A stretch of 64,000 bases of DNA, taken from the NCBI GenBank assembly GCA_036278935.1, contig DASUKA010000115.1:3745-67744 (forward strand), read 5' to 3'. This document shows, in pieces, positions 34,425-43,511 of the stretch (position 1 is its first letter; every line of letters begins with the position of its first letter). The notes under the pieces are model-generated. The model was given only the letters and a program-made list of their open reading frames with translations. It made no database searches and was not told where the DNA came from. Position numbers and translations under genes: made by a program. Source of the DNA: DASSNR01 sp036278935 (GTDB lineage: Bacteria; Gemmatimonadota; Gemmatimonadetes; Gemmatimonadales; Gemmatimonadaceae).

Positions 34425-35291
34425 GTGGAGTGCATGGTCCTTGTCATCCCGTGCTACAATGAGGCCCTGCGCTTCCGCGCATCGTCCTTCCGCGAATTCC
34501 TCGCGCAGACGCCCGACGTCGTCCTGGCTTTTGTGGATGACGGGAGCACGGACGGCACGCACGAGTGCATCGTCCCGCTCGCAGAGGACTACCCGCTTCG
34601 CGTCACGGTCGTGCGTCTTCCCCGGAACGGGGGAAAGGCGGAGGCCGTGCGCAAGGGAATCCGCCACGCGCTCGGCCTGTCGCCGGCATTCGTCGGATAT
34701 TGGGATGCGGATCTGGCTACCCCGCTGTCGGCCGCGTGCACGATGCGGGAACTGCTGCGGCAGAACCCTGCTGCCCTGCTCGTCATGGGCGCACGTGTCC
34801 AGATGCTTGGCCGCGACATCCGACGCCGCCCCGTGCGCCACTACGCCGGCCGCGTGTTTGCCACCGTGGCGGCGCTCATGCTCGGCGTGCCGGTTTACGA
34901 CACGCAATGCGGGGCCAAACTCCTCCGGGTGACGGGCACGACACGACGACTCTTTGACCAGGCGTTCGCCAGCCCCTGGGCGTTCGATGTCGAATTGCTG
35001 GCGCGGCTCATGCGGTCGTGCGCGAACGGCGCGTTGCCCGTGTCAGGAACGGTGGTCGAGTACCCGCTTCCGGTGTGGCACGATGTTCCTGGCTCCAAGG
35101 TGCGCCCGCACCATCTGCTGCGCGTCGTTGGCGATCTGATGCGCATTGGCGTGCAGCACCGGTGGCGAGCGCGATCGTCCGCAGGCGGTGACACGGGCGT
35201 GCCGCCGATCGAAGTGCAGTCCGACGGGCCTGTACGCGCCGGCGGTGAGTTGCGCGATACGGCGAGCCTGCCTACGACCAGGGTGCTCTGA
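34425..35291 (+). CDS. Polyprenyl-phosphate glycosyltransferase (GT2, ALG5/DPM-like)
   Basis: The 288-residue GT-A enzyme has VLVIPCYNEALRF, AFVDDGSTDGTHE and the acceptor-metal motif GYWDADLATPLSA. The DADLATP form is typical of dolichyl/polyprenyl-phosphate beta-glucosyltransferases (ALG5-like) rather than ordinary GT2. No C-terminal membrane helices are present. GTG at 34425 has a GGAGG ribosome site 10 bases upstream; the ATG at 34434 is an alternative. It is a single gene between divergent and convergent neighbours. It likely makes a lipid-phosphate sugar donor for GT-C enzymes. Confidence 0.87.
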   Translation: MECMVLVIPCYNEALRFRASSFREFLAQTPDVVLAFVDDGSTDGTHECIVPLAEDYPLRVTVVRLPRNGGKAEAVRKGIRHALGLSPAFVGYWDADLATPLSAACTMRELLRQNPAALLVMGARVQMLGRDIRRRPVRHYAGRVFATVAALMLGVPVYDTQCGAKLLRVTGTTRRLFDQAFASPWAFDVELLARLMRSCANGALPVSGTVVEYPLPVWHDVPGSKVRPHHLLRVVGDLMRIGVQHRWRARSSAGGDTGVPPIEVQSDGPVRAGGELRDTASLPTTRVL

Positions 35292-35626
35292 CCGCGGCAA
35301 CGCCACCGGCCTGCCCGGTGCCTGGTTGGGCGACCGGGAGCAGGCTGGAGGAATCCGAACCTGTGCCCCTCCCGCGCTCCAAACCGGGCCCATCTCCTCC
35401 CGCGTCGCTTGCCGCACGCCGTGGTGAAGAACGTCGCCCTGAGCGACCCGCTCGGTGCGCGCGAGTTCTGACGCGTGCTGGACAATCCGGACCTCTCGGG
35501 CTTCCGCCGCGTTGCTTCATGGCGCATCTCGCGGCACACTGAGGCCAGTCCCCTCAATCAGGCGTCCCCGGCTGGCAATGGCCTCCGTTGAACACGCCGC
35601 TACTCCCTATCGAGCCCAATCGTAGA
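35292..35626. other. Convergent intergenic region, 335 bp
   Basis: Between the convergent GT2 and SGNH genes. No open frame with protein-like composition, no obvious terminator hairpin with a T tract, and no repeat was recognised. Short readable fragments in the plus strand are interrupted by stops. Confidence 0.4.
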
Positions 35627-36850
35627 TCAGCCAACCGGCGCCGACGTCGTGCTTCCGCTCGATGCCCCAAATACATGGTGCTCCGTGATCCACCCGGCGA
35701 TGGCGTTCGCGATGATGGCGTTCCCCCGCGCGGTGTAGTGGATGTCCGTGGGAAAGAACGCTCCGGCATCCGGGCGGTCCAGAACGGGATACAGGTCCAG
35801 GAAGGGAATCTTCCGATCACGGAGCTCGCGCCGCGTCTCCCGTATGGCCGTGAGCACCGGTGGGAACGCCTGGGCGCCGAACAGCTCCTCCTTACTTGGC
35901 AACAGGACCACCAGAAAGTGTCCGCCGCGCGACTCCACGCGCCGCTCGAGCCGTTGCAGCGGTCCGAAAAAGACCTCCCGCATCTGCGGCGTGTCGCTTC
36001 GCGCCAGTCCGCGGGCCAGCGCGTGTTGCAAGCGCACCGAGAGAAAGAGCGTGTCGCCGCCGGGAACCAGCACGCGTTCGCGCATGGGCGCTCGCACGAG
36101 CAACGCCTTCGTCGTGAGATCGATCGCCCGGAACAGCGACGAGTGCTGCAGGAACGCTCGCAGCCGGCTGTTCGACGCGATGTCCGGGTGCGTGCTGCCA
36201 TACTGGAACCGGTATTCGGTGAAGCCCTTCGTGGGCTTCTCGGCCAGCCAGTGCGCGAACTGACGGCTGTTGTCGATGTCGCTCGCCAACCAGATCGCGA
36301 CGATGACGAGCGCCGGCCGGTACGGCTCCGCGTAACGCGTGGCGGCGCGATACTCCATTTCCGAGCCGCCGCCGGGTACACCGAGGTTCAGAAACGCATG
36401 CCCCGGGAACCGCCGTTCGAGCAACGTGCTGAACTGCTTGTCGATCCCCACCCCCGGGCCCATCACCAGCGAGCTGCCCAGCACGACCGCGTCCACCCGC
36501 CGCGGCCACGGGTCGCGATTCGGGAATCCCGCATGGTCGATGTCGCGAGCATAGCGGTACTCGGGCGTGGTGACGGTGTCGTGCTCGTTGGGGGCGAGCA
36601 CAGCTCCGAGGTACGGGTCCGCCGCATACGTCGCCGGCGCGGCCACCTCCTGGATCTTGATGCGTTTACTCACCGCCGTGCGCGTCGGCTGCAGGCGATG
36701 CAGCCGCGACCGGGCACGCGCTTCCGGACTCAGTCCGGGCGCCACACGGAGCACGATCTCCCCGGCTACCGCCAGCGCGACCAGCACCACCACCGCCATC
36801 GACCCGTAGTACAGCCACCGCCGCTGGGGGGCGCGCGCACGATGCATCAT
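35627..36850 (-). CDS. SGNH hydrolase-family protein (paralog 2, GSS in place of GDS)
   Basis: The 407-residue protein has an N-terminal membrane anchor (residues 14-34) and an exported SGNH domain. Block I is VVLGSSLVMGPGVGID, with S127 as nucleophile but S126 replacing the usual Asp. NLGVPGGGSEMEYR gives block II. The C-terminal DIHYTARGNAIIANAI keeps the Asp-x-His dyad. It is similar in layout to paralog 3 (47823-49043): VVLLPSKEELFGA versus VVLLPSKEEIYGA. It begins with ATGATG overlapping the asnB stop. Possible role: acyl transfer to or removal from surface glycan. Confidence 0.82.
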   Translation of the reverse strand: MMHRARAPQRRWLYYGSMAVVVLVALAVAGEIVLRVAPGLSPEARARSRLHRLQPTRTAVSKRIKIQEVAAPATYAADPYLGAVLAPNEHDTVTTPEYRYARDIDHAGFPNRDPWPRRVDAVVLGSSLVMGPGVGIDKQFSTLLERRFPGHAFLNLGVPGGGSEMEYRAATRYAEPYRPALVIVAIWLASDIDNSRQFAHWLAEKPTKGFTEYRFQYGSTHPDIASNSRLRAFLQHSSLFRAIDLTTKALLVRAPMRERVLVPGGDTLFLSVRLQHALARGLARSDTPQMREVFFGPLQRLERRVESRGGHFLVVLLPSKEELFGAQAFPPVLTAIRETRRELRDRKIPFLDLYPVLDRPDAGAFFPTDIHYTARGNAIIANAIAGWITEHHVFGASSGSTTSAPVG

Positions 36851-38772
36851 CGCGGTTGGCCCGCCGGCATTTCATCGTGCCCCGCATAGCTGGCGGCACT
36901 CCCCGACGTGGCGAAGCACTGCTCAACCGCGTCGAGTGTCTGCCCCATCACGAACATCCGCCCCCACATCTCCAGCGTCAGCAGGCCGAAGAAGGCGAAG
37001 GGGTTGCTCGCCCATCGGGCGATGGCGTCGCGCAGTCCGGTCTCGCCGAGCGGCATCAGCTGCTGGCAGAACCCGTTCCGAAAGAAGCGGAAGTCGGCAT
37101 AGGGCGCGATGTACGACGCGAGAGGGATGGGGAACCCCATCTTTTTCCTCCAGATGTTGCGCCGCGGCAGGTAACGCTCAGCCACACGCTTGAGCAGCCA
37201 TTTGTCCGCGCGCGCGCTCACGCGATAATGCAGTGGCAGATTGACCACCTCGTGCACCAGTCGATGGTCGAGAAAGGGCACCCGCGACTCCACCGAGGCG
37301 GCCATGGTCATCCGGTCCAGGCGGCGGAGCAGGGGCGGGAGAAAGTCGTGCAGGTCGCCGAGCATCCGGCCGAGCACGGTGCGGTCGATGGCGCGAGGGA
37401 CGAACTCGTACGCTTGCTCGCACTCCCGTGCCCAGCCGCGCCGGGCGTAGCCATCAATGGCGCCTACGGTCGGCGGAAGCGTTTCGCGGAAGCGGTGCGC
37501 GGTGGCGGGCAGTCCTGCCATGGCGTACGCCACGAGCGTCACCTGATCGATGAGCCGATGGGGCAGGTGCCCCAGTAGCGGCAGGAGCCGCTCGACCGTA
37601 CGCAGCCGGCGGTAGGACCAGCTGTATCCGCCGAACAGCTCATCCGCACCCTCGCCGGAGAGCAGCACCACCACGCCATGCGAGCGCGCCACCTGGCTGA
37701 TGTGCAGATACGCGACCGAATTCGGATGCGTGAGCGGCAGATCGGAGTGGTAGACGGCCCGGGGGAGCATGGCGCGGAAGGCATCGCCGGTGAGCGTGAA
37801 CGATACCAGCTCGATGCCGAGCGAGCGAGTAAGCTGTTCCGCGAAGCGTCGCTCGTCCAGCTCCGGCGCGTTCTCGATGGCCACGTTGAACGCGGTGATG
37901 TCGCGGGTGTACTCGCCGGCAATCGCCGTCACCAGGCTGGAGTCCAGCCCGCCGCTGCACAGCGTGCCGACGGGAACATCGCTCACCAGGCGGCACTGCA
38001 CGGCCTCGCGCAGCGCGCTGTCCACGCGCGCCACGACATCGGTCTCCCGCGCGCGGCGATACCCCTCATGCGCCTCGGCGCGCACATGGGAAAGCAAGTT
38101 GTAGAACGGCGCGGAGCGCACCTCTCCATTCCGAACCGTCACCACGTGGCCCGGGAGCACGGAGGAGATCCCCTCGATCATCGTCTCGGGCCTGAACGAG
38201 TCCGCGTTGCGGTAGAGGAACCACTCCATCAGCCGCTGCCGATCGACGCGCGCCGGCTGCGTGCACGGGCCGAGCGTCTTCATCTCCGAGCTGAACAGCA
38301 GGTGTCCGTTCACTGCCGCATGGTAGAGCGGTTTGATGCCGTACCGGTCGCGGACCAGCTGCAGCGTGCCCGTGTCACGATCCACGAGCGCGATGGCGAA
38401 CATTCCCACGAATCGGGCGAACGCGTCACGCCCCCATTCCATCCAGGCGTGCAGGATGACTTCGGTGTCGCCGTCGGAGGTGAACGCATGCCCGAGCGCC
38501 TGCAACTCCTCCCGGAGCGCGCGGTAGTTGTACACCTCGCCGTTGTACGTCACCCACCAGCGTCCCGTCGGATCGCACATGGGCATGTGCCCCGCGGGCG
38601 AGACGTCCAGAATGCTCAGACGCCGGGAACCCAGACACACGCGGTCCAGCAACACGACGCCCTGGTCATCGGGGCCGCGATGCGCCTGCATCTCGCACAT
38701 GGCCGCGACGATCGCCTCATGATCCTCGTGGCAGTCGTGCGTCGCACAGGCGAGCCCCGCTATTCCGCACAT
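36847..38772 (-). CDS. asnB: Glutamine-hydrolysing asparagine synthetase-like amidotransferase
   Basis: The 641-residue protein has Cys2 as N-terminal glutaminase nucleophile (MCGIAGLAC), then RGPDDQG, YNGEVYNYRALREEL and the PP-loop CSGGLDSSLVTAIAG of the synthetase domain, followed by LLSGEGADELFGGYSWSYRR. Length is typical of the AsnB type found in polysaccharide clusters. These can amidate sugar acids or peptides rather than make asparagine. The gene is coupled to SGNH paralog 2 by an ATGA overlap, so a role in modifying a glycan carboxyl group is plausible but inferred. Confidence 0.92.
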   Translation of the reverse strand: MCGIAGLACATHDCHEDHEAIVAAMCEMQAHRGPDDQGVVLLDRVCLGSRRLSILDVSPAGHMPMCDPTGRWWVTYNGEVYNYRALREELQALGHAFTSDGDTEVILHAWMEWGRDAFARFVGMFAIALVDRDTGTLQLVRDRYGIKPLYHAAVNGHLLFSSEMKTLGPCTQPARVDRQRLMEWFLYRNADSFRPETMIEGISSVLPGHVVTVRNGEVRSAPFYNLLSHVRAEAHEGYRRARETDVVARVDSALREAVQCRLVSDVPVGTLCSGGLDSSLVTAIAGEYTRDITAFNVAIENAPELDERRFAEQLTRSLGIELVSFTLTGDAFRAMLPRAVYHSDLPLTHPNSVAYLHISQVARSHGVVVLLSGEGADELFGGYSWSYRRLRTVERLLPLLGHLPHRLIDQVTLVAYAMAGLPATAHRFRETLPPTVGAIDGYARRGWARECEQAYEFVPRAIDRTVLGRMLGDLHDFLPPLLRRLDRMTMAASVESRVPFLDHRLVHEVVNLPLHYRVSARADKWLLKRVAERYLPRRNIWRKKMGFPIPLASYIAPYADFRFFRNGFCQQLMPLGETGLRDAIARWASNPFAFFGLLTLEMWGRMFVMGQTLDAVEQCFATSGSAASYAGHDEMPAGQPR

Positions 38773-38814
38773 ATGCGCTCGACTCGCGGGGTCAGTGGGC
38801 GGCGCGGTTTCGCA

Positions 38815-40380
38815 TCACGCCCCGCCATCCGTGATGCCGGGAATGACGCGGCCCTCGAAGTGCGCTGGCGCATCCACGCCCAGCAGCGCGAGCACGGTCG
38901 GCGCGATGTCGCGGATGTCGTACCCCTGCACCTCCGCGCCTTCCGCGACGCCCGGTCCTCGCACCGCGACGAAGGCGTTCGGCCGATGGTTGCCGGTGTA
39001 GGCGGCGCCGGTACGATAGCCTGCGTCTCCCTCCACCAGCCCGCTTCGCGGTGCGCTGACGCGGCCGAGTACGCGCGCGCCCGCATTCCACGAGACGGCG
39101 AGATCGGGCAGTCGGCCGCGCTCCGGGCCGGGGAACATCTCCGAGATGGTCGCCACCTGCTCCGCCGCGCACCGGTGGGTATCGGGATTCACCAGACCGC
39201 GCATTTCCTCGCGCAACTCGCCCAGCAACGCCGTCTCCTCGGCGCCCGGCTCCACCAGCCCCCTGGGTTCGCGGCCGCGCAGGTTGAGCCGGAAGTACGC
39301 TTCGTTCGCGTTCGGGATGCAGAAGACGCGTGATCGCTCCCAATCGATCGCGTCGTTCACCCACTTCATGCTCAACCGATAGTGCACGCTCCGCGGGAGG
39401 CAGCGCGTGACGGCCTGGCGTGCGCCGAGCGGCATCACGCCACGCAGCCGCGAGAGGAGCCCCGGGCTGCTCCGCGGAGGTGTGCCCTCCGCGGGAGCAC
39501 CCTCGCGCTGCGCCATGGTTGAAAGCCATCCCAGGCGGCGGAGCATCTCCGGCATGAGATGGCACCCGGAGTAGTTGGGACCCATGCCGTCAGCAGACGC
39601 GACCATCACCGTCGTCTCGTCATCCGCGTCCTCGAGCACGGAGCCGATCGCCCGGTCCACCGCGATGTACACATCGCGCAGCGCGTTCGGCGCGGCCGCG
39701 ATATCGTACTCGCGCGATGCGGGGTGCTCGGGATCGCCGGTATGCCACAGATAGTGGCCGCCTCCATGCGGCTCGCCGAACGTGATGAACGCCATGTCCC
39801 ACGGCTGCTGCCGGAGCAGCCAGCGCGCCGCGCGCGCCTTGACTTCCGCGCCGCGCACGAGCTGATCGCGAAAGCGCACCGGATCGGGTACGCTGAGCAC
39901 GTGCAGATGCTCCGGTGCTGGATATGGGCCCACGTTCCGCACCAACTGCTTCAACAGCCGCCGGGGAGTGGAGCCAGGCGATCCGAACCAGGTCCACGTT
40001 CCGTACTCCAGCACCTGCGCGCCGCGGAACCGTTCCAGCCTGGCGTCCATGAAAGCGTCGAAGACGATGCACCGGCGCCCCGCGTCGTCCAGGTACCGCC
40101 AGAAGGGAGAGAGCGCGCCTTCATCGGGACTGGTGCGATGTACGCCCTGCTCGTGCGGTCGTACCTGATAGGCGTGGTAGAGCCCGTGGCGTCCGGGGGA
40201 TGCGCCCGTGTAGAGCGTGGGCCAGGCGGACACGTGCATCACGCGCGCACTGGTCTCCAGCCGTCCCCACGTCCCCTGCTGCCGAAGGGACGCCAGAGTC
40301 GGGAGATCGCCCGCCGCGCACCACCGCTCGATCAGCTCCGCGTCGGCGGAATCCAGGCCGATGAGCAGCGTCCGCGCCAC
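38815..40380 (-). CDS. Alkaline-phosphatase-superfamily phosphodiesterase/phosphotransferase (copy A)
   Basis: The 521-residue protein starts with GTG. Landmarks are LLIGLDSADAELIERW (first metal Asp), VSAWPTLYTGASPGRHGLYH (catalytic Ser/Thr region), FGEPHGGGHYLWH (His ligands), VMVASADGMGPNYSGCHLMP (metal Asp) and PNAFVAVRGPGV. This matches type I phosphodiesterase/nucleotide pyrophosphatase-like proteins. There is no signal peptide, so it should be cytoplasmic, unusual for envelope phosphatases. It shares many segments with copy B at 41452-43038, and a Gfo/Idh/MocA gene lies between them. Confidence 0.88.
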   Translation of the reverse strand: MARTLLIGLDSADAELIERWCAAGDLPTLASLRQQGTWGRLETSARVMHVSAWPTLYTGASPGRHGLYHAYQVRPHEQGVHRTSPDEGALSPFWRYLDDAGRRCIVFDAFMDARLERFRGAQVLEYGTWTWFGSPGSTPRRLLKQLVRNVGPYPAPEHLHVLSVPDPVRFRDQLVRGAEVKARAARWLLRQQPWDMAFITFGEPHGGGHYLWHTGDPEHPASREYDIAAAPNALRDVYIAVDRAIGSVLEDADDETTVMVASADGMGPNYSGCHLMPEMLRRLGWLSTMAQREGAPAEGTPPRSSPGLLSRLRGVMPLGARQAVTRCLPRSVHYRLSMKWVNDAIDWERSRVFCIPNANEAYFRLNLRGREPRGLVEPGAEETALLGELREEMRGLVNPDTHRCAAEQVATISEMFPGPERGRLPDLAVSWNAGARVLGRVSAPRSGLVEGDAGYRTGAAYTGNHRPNAFVAVRGPGVAEGAEVQGYDIRDIAPTVLALLGVDAPAHFEGRVIPGITDGGA

Positions 40381-40384
40381 GATG

Positions 40385-41455
40385 TCAGCTCCTCCGCATC
40401 GCGGAGGCTTCGCCGGACGAGGGCAGCTGCGGAGCGCCGTCCCACACCTCGCTGATGCTCACAGTACGGCGCTCGCGGTCGGAGCGCTTGGCCGCTTCGA
40501 TCATCGCGACGTTCCAGATGTTGTCCTCGGCGCTCGTCTCGGCGCTCGTGCCCGAGTGGACCGCATCCCGCAACGCATTGAGCAGCGATGTGGTGCCGCC
40601 CTTCGGGTACGGCGCCTCGTCGCCGCTCGGCACATCCACGCGTCGCACCGGGCGGAAGAGACGTGCACCAGCCGGGCGCCATGCCACGTACTTGCGGTTC
40701 GTCCAGAGCACCCCTGTCTCCCCTTCAATCCAGAGCGAGAAGGCAAAACGATGCGACGTCATGGTGCCCAGATACTGAACCTGCACCCCATCGAGCTCGA
40801 TCTCGGCTTCCGTGCACGCGCCGTGGTGGTAGTCGCTCCACGGCGGATTCCACGCACGCGCCGAAATGCTGTTGGGCTGGCGACCGAACATGGCGCGGAG
40901 GCTGTCGAAGTGATGGACCGCGATCTCCTGCAACTGCGGGTAGTCGATGGACGCCAGCCATGGCCCTTCCGTGTGGCTCGGCATGTGCCGGCGGTCCACC
41001 AACGTGGCCGAGTCGATACGCCCGATGCGCCCGGCCTGAATCCACGCGCGCACCGTACGCTCGGCGGGCCAGTAGCGATAGTTCTCCGCCACGATCACTG
41101 GCTTTCCCGTTCGCTGCGCGGTGTCCAGTACGCGCTCGGCGTCCTGTACCGATGTCGCCAGCGGCTTCTCCAGCAGCACCGCCAGCCCCGCCTCGAGCGC
41201 CATGCATGCATGATCGGCGTGCAGCGCCGACGGCGTGGCAATGAGCGCCGCTTGTGCATCGGTGGCGGCCAGCGCCGCCTCCAGCGTCTCGAATGTGGGG
41301 CGCTGTTCGCGCCCTGCGCGCCGAGTGACCGCCGCGCGCGCGGCGGGATTGCCGTCCACGTAGCCAACGGATTCCGCATCCGGGTACGCGTCCACGATCT
41401 CCGTCCAGTGCGTGCCGCGGATGCCGGCGCCCACATGCAGGATTCGAACAGTCAC
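40385..41455 (-). CDS. Gfo/Idh/MocA-family NAD(P)-dependent oxidoreductase
   Basis: The 356-residue protein has a Rossmann start (ILHVGAGIRGTHW), the family motif LLEKPLATSV with its catalytic-type Lys near residue 97, and IAVHHFDSLRAMFG supplying the His/Asp site near 182-186. It oxidises or reduces a sugar or cyclitol, often as a nucleotide sugar. It starts with GTG overlapping the stop of copy B (GTGA) and ends 4 bases before copy A, so the three genes form one unit. Substrate unknown. Confidence 0.92.
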   Translation of the reverse strand: MTVRILHVGAGIRGTHWTEIVDAYPDAESVGYVDGNPAARAAVTRRAGREQRPTFETLEAALAATDAQAALIATPSALHADHACMALEAGLAVLLEKPLATSVQDAERVLDTAQRTGKPVIVAENYRYWPAERTVRAWIQAGRIGRIDSATLVDRRHMPSHTEGPWLASIDYPQLQEIAVHHFDSLRAMFGRQPNSISARAWNPPWSDYHHGACTEAEIELDGVQVQYLGTMTSHRFAFSLWIEGETGVLWTNRKYVAWRPAGARLFRPVRRVDVPSGDEAPYPKGGTTSLLNALRDAVHSGTSAETSAEDNIWNVAMIEAAKRSDRERRTVSISEVWDGAPQLPSSGEASAMRRS

Positions 41456-43038
41456 GCCAAATCTCCTGTCTGGTTCGCGAAGCTCGACGACACGAGCATC
41501 GCGCCGTCCATGTACGCCGGTCGCTCGATACCGTACAACGAGAGGATGGTGGGCGCCAGGTCACGCACGTGTGCGCCGCGCGGGAAGCTGCCGCTCGTCA
41601 TGCCGGGGCCGCTGCCAATGAGCAATCCAGGCGCGGTGTGCGTGCCCGTGCGGCCATCGGGTGACGGCGCCGACACGGTGCCGATTCGCTCGGACTGAAG
41701 TGCCGTGATGGGAGCCGCGGCGGACCAGAGCACGACGAGATCGGGGAGGAATGCGCTGCGCGGTCCCGAGAGCTGCCGGTCCGTCCGGATCACATCTCGC
41801 ACCGCGCGCTCCCCCGTGTCGGGATTGACGAGCTCACGCAGCGCCATCGTCATCTCGTCGCACAGACGGTCGTATTCTGCGCCCGGCTGCACGATGCCCA
41901 GCGGTTCGCGCCCCGCCAGGTTGATCCGGATGCACCCCTCGAGATCGGTGGGCAGCGCGAAGGCACGGGTGCGCGACCAATCAATGCCGGCCGTGTCCAC
42001 GCGTCGTGCCAGCCGATCGCGGAGCGCGGTGGGGAGCCGTCGCGCGAGCCCCTTCCGGAAGTCCTTGGGCAGCGCATCGCGCAGGGCGCGAACAGGATCC
42101 CAGCCGGGCCGCGCGCGGGGCGCGGGCTCGCCGTCGACACCCTGGTCGTCAGCTGTTGTGTTCACCGCCGGCTCCGCGAGCAACCCCAGGCGGCGGAGCA
42201 CATCCGGCAGCAAGTGCCACCCCGAATGATTGGGACCGATGCTGTCTCCGGAAACGACGAATACCGTGGTGTCTTTCGGCAACGACTCGATGATGCGGCC
42301 GATGCCGCGATCGATCTCCTGGTAGAGCGCCTTGAGGCCCTCGAGGTCCGGCCGGCCATCCGACAGCCCGGCGCTGGGCCGCCAGCAGTAGTGCCCGCCG
42401 AGATGCGTCTCGCCGTACACGGTGACAAAGCAGTCCCAGGGGCGCTGCTGCATGAGCCAGAGGATGGCGCTGGTCTTCGTTCGCGCGCTTGCGATCAGCC
42501 GCGGCTGGAGCGCGGTCGCGTCCAGAGCCACGAGTCCCAGGTCATGTGCTTCGAGTCCCAACGGGTAGCGGCCCACCGTCCGATTCAGCGCGGAGAGCAG
42601 CGCGGGCGGCGTGGATGCCGTCTTCCAGTAGTGCGCCCACGTGCCCCAGTCGAAGAGCTGCGCCGCGGAAGAGCCGGGCTCCGGGTGTGTGTACGGCGCG
42701 TCGAACACCGTGGACTGCACGCCCGCGTCGGCGAGCAGACGCCAGAACGTCGGCGTGCCGTACTGGCCGGCTCCGAAGCGCGCATACCCCTGCAGCCCGG
42801 GCGCTGGCTGAAAGGTGTAGTAGACGCCGTGCTGACCCGGCGATGCGCCGGTGTACAACGTGGGCCAGGCGGAGACGTGCAGCCACCGGGCCGTGGTGTC
42901 CAGCTCCGCCACCGCGCCCGCCGCCATGAGTGCATGCAGGTGCGGCAGCGCTCCCTCCGCCGCCCACTCGCGGATCAGCGCGCCGTCTCCCAAGTCGAGC
43001 CCGATCACCACGATCCTGGGCGCTCTCGCGGCAGCCAC
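41452..43038 (-). CDS. Alkaline-phosphatase-superfamily phosphodiesterase/phosphotransferase (copy B)
   Basis: The 528-residue protein has the same landmarks as copy A: VVIGLDLGDGALIREW, VSAWPTLYTGASPGQHGVYY, YGETHLGGHYCWR, FVVSGDSIGPNHSGWHLLP and APGLLIGSGPGM. All metal-ligand positions appear kept. GTG at 43038 is chosen because it lies 2 bases after the stop of the CopD-like gene and starts directly at the fold (VAAARAPRIVVIGLD). It is translationally coupled to the Gfo/Idh/MocA gene. The two copies differ in the middle, so they may act on different substrates. Confidence 0.88.
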   Translation of the reverse strand: MAAARAPRIVVIGLDLGDGALIREWAAEGALPHLHALMAAGAVAELDTTARWLHVSAWPTLYTGASPGQHGVYYTFQPAPGLQGYARFGAGQYGTPTFWRLLADAGVQSTVFDAPYTHPEPGSSAAQLFDWGTWAHYWKTASTPPALLSALNRTVGRYPLGLEAHDLGLVALDATALQPRLIASARTKTSAILWLMQQRPWDCFVTVYGETHLGGHYCWRPSAGLSDGRPDLEGLKALYQEIDRGIGRIIESLPKDTTVFVVSGDSIGPNHSGWHLLPDVLRRLGLLAEPAVNTTADDQGVDGEPAPRARPGWDPVRALRDALPKDFRKGLARRLPTALRDRLARRVDTAGIDWSRTRAFALPTDLEGCIRINLAGREPLGIVQPGAEYDRLCDEMTMALRELVNPDTGERAVRDVIRTDRQLSGPRSAFLPDLVVLWSAAAPITALQSERIGTVSAPSPDGRTGTHTAPGLLIGSGPGMTSGSFPRGAHVRDLAPTILSLYGIERPAYMDGAMLVSSSFANQTGDLA

Positions 43039-43040
43039 GG

Positions 43041-43469
43041 TCAGATCCCCTTGGCCAGTCTGACGGACATCCAGAGCACCAGAAGTGCGGCGGTCATGTC
43101 CAGGTAAATCGCGCGCGGCGCGCGCCGGTGTCCCACAATCGCCTGGTACGCCACCATGACGGCCACCAGCACCAGCTTCACCCCCAGCACGCCGGAACCG
43201 GGGCGACTCCAGAATGCCGGTTGCACAAGCATGCCGACGCCGATGCCGCGCGCGGCGAGGAGGTACGCGCCGCTGGCGACCAGCAGCACCAGGGCGGGCC
43301 ACCCCAATCCGCCCATCCGCATGCTCAGCTCCCGCAGCCGCTCCGCCGTGGCTGGCGGCTGGATCTTCTTGAGCACTGGGCCGGCGAAGAGTGGCCAGAA
43401 GAACATATGCCCCAGCCACGTGAACGCGGCCAGCAGGTGGACGATCAGCACGAGTCGAAAGAGCGTCAT
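43041..43469 (-). CDS. CopD-like four-helix membrane protein (1)
   Basis: The 142-residue protein has four hydrophobic helices (about 5-27, 52-72, 88-108 and 120-138). Histidines near the first helix (LIVHLLAAFTWLGHMFFWPLF) fit the CopD/DUF2269-type membrane domain, in which His residues may bind haem or copper. It lies 42 bases downstream of a second gene of the same type. Why such a pair sits between phosphatase-like enzymes and glycosyltransferases is unclear. Confidence 0.75.
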   Translation of the reverse strand: MTLFRLVLIVHLLAAFTWLGHMFFWPLFAGPVLKKIQPPATAERLRELSMRMGGLGWPALVLLVASGAYLLAARGIGVGMLVQPAFWSRPGSGVLGVKLVLVAVMVAYQAIVGHRRAPRAIYLDMTAALLVLWMSVRLAKGI

Positions 43470-43511
43470 CGATCCAGGGGGAAAACCGACAGCGGACGAG
43501 CGATCATGCGC

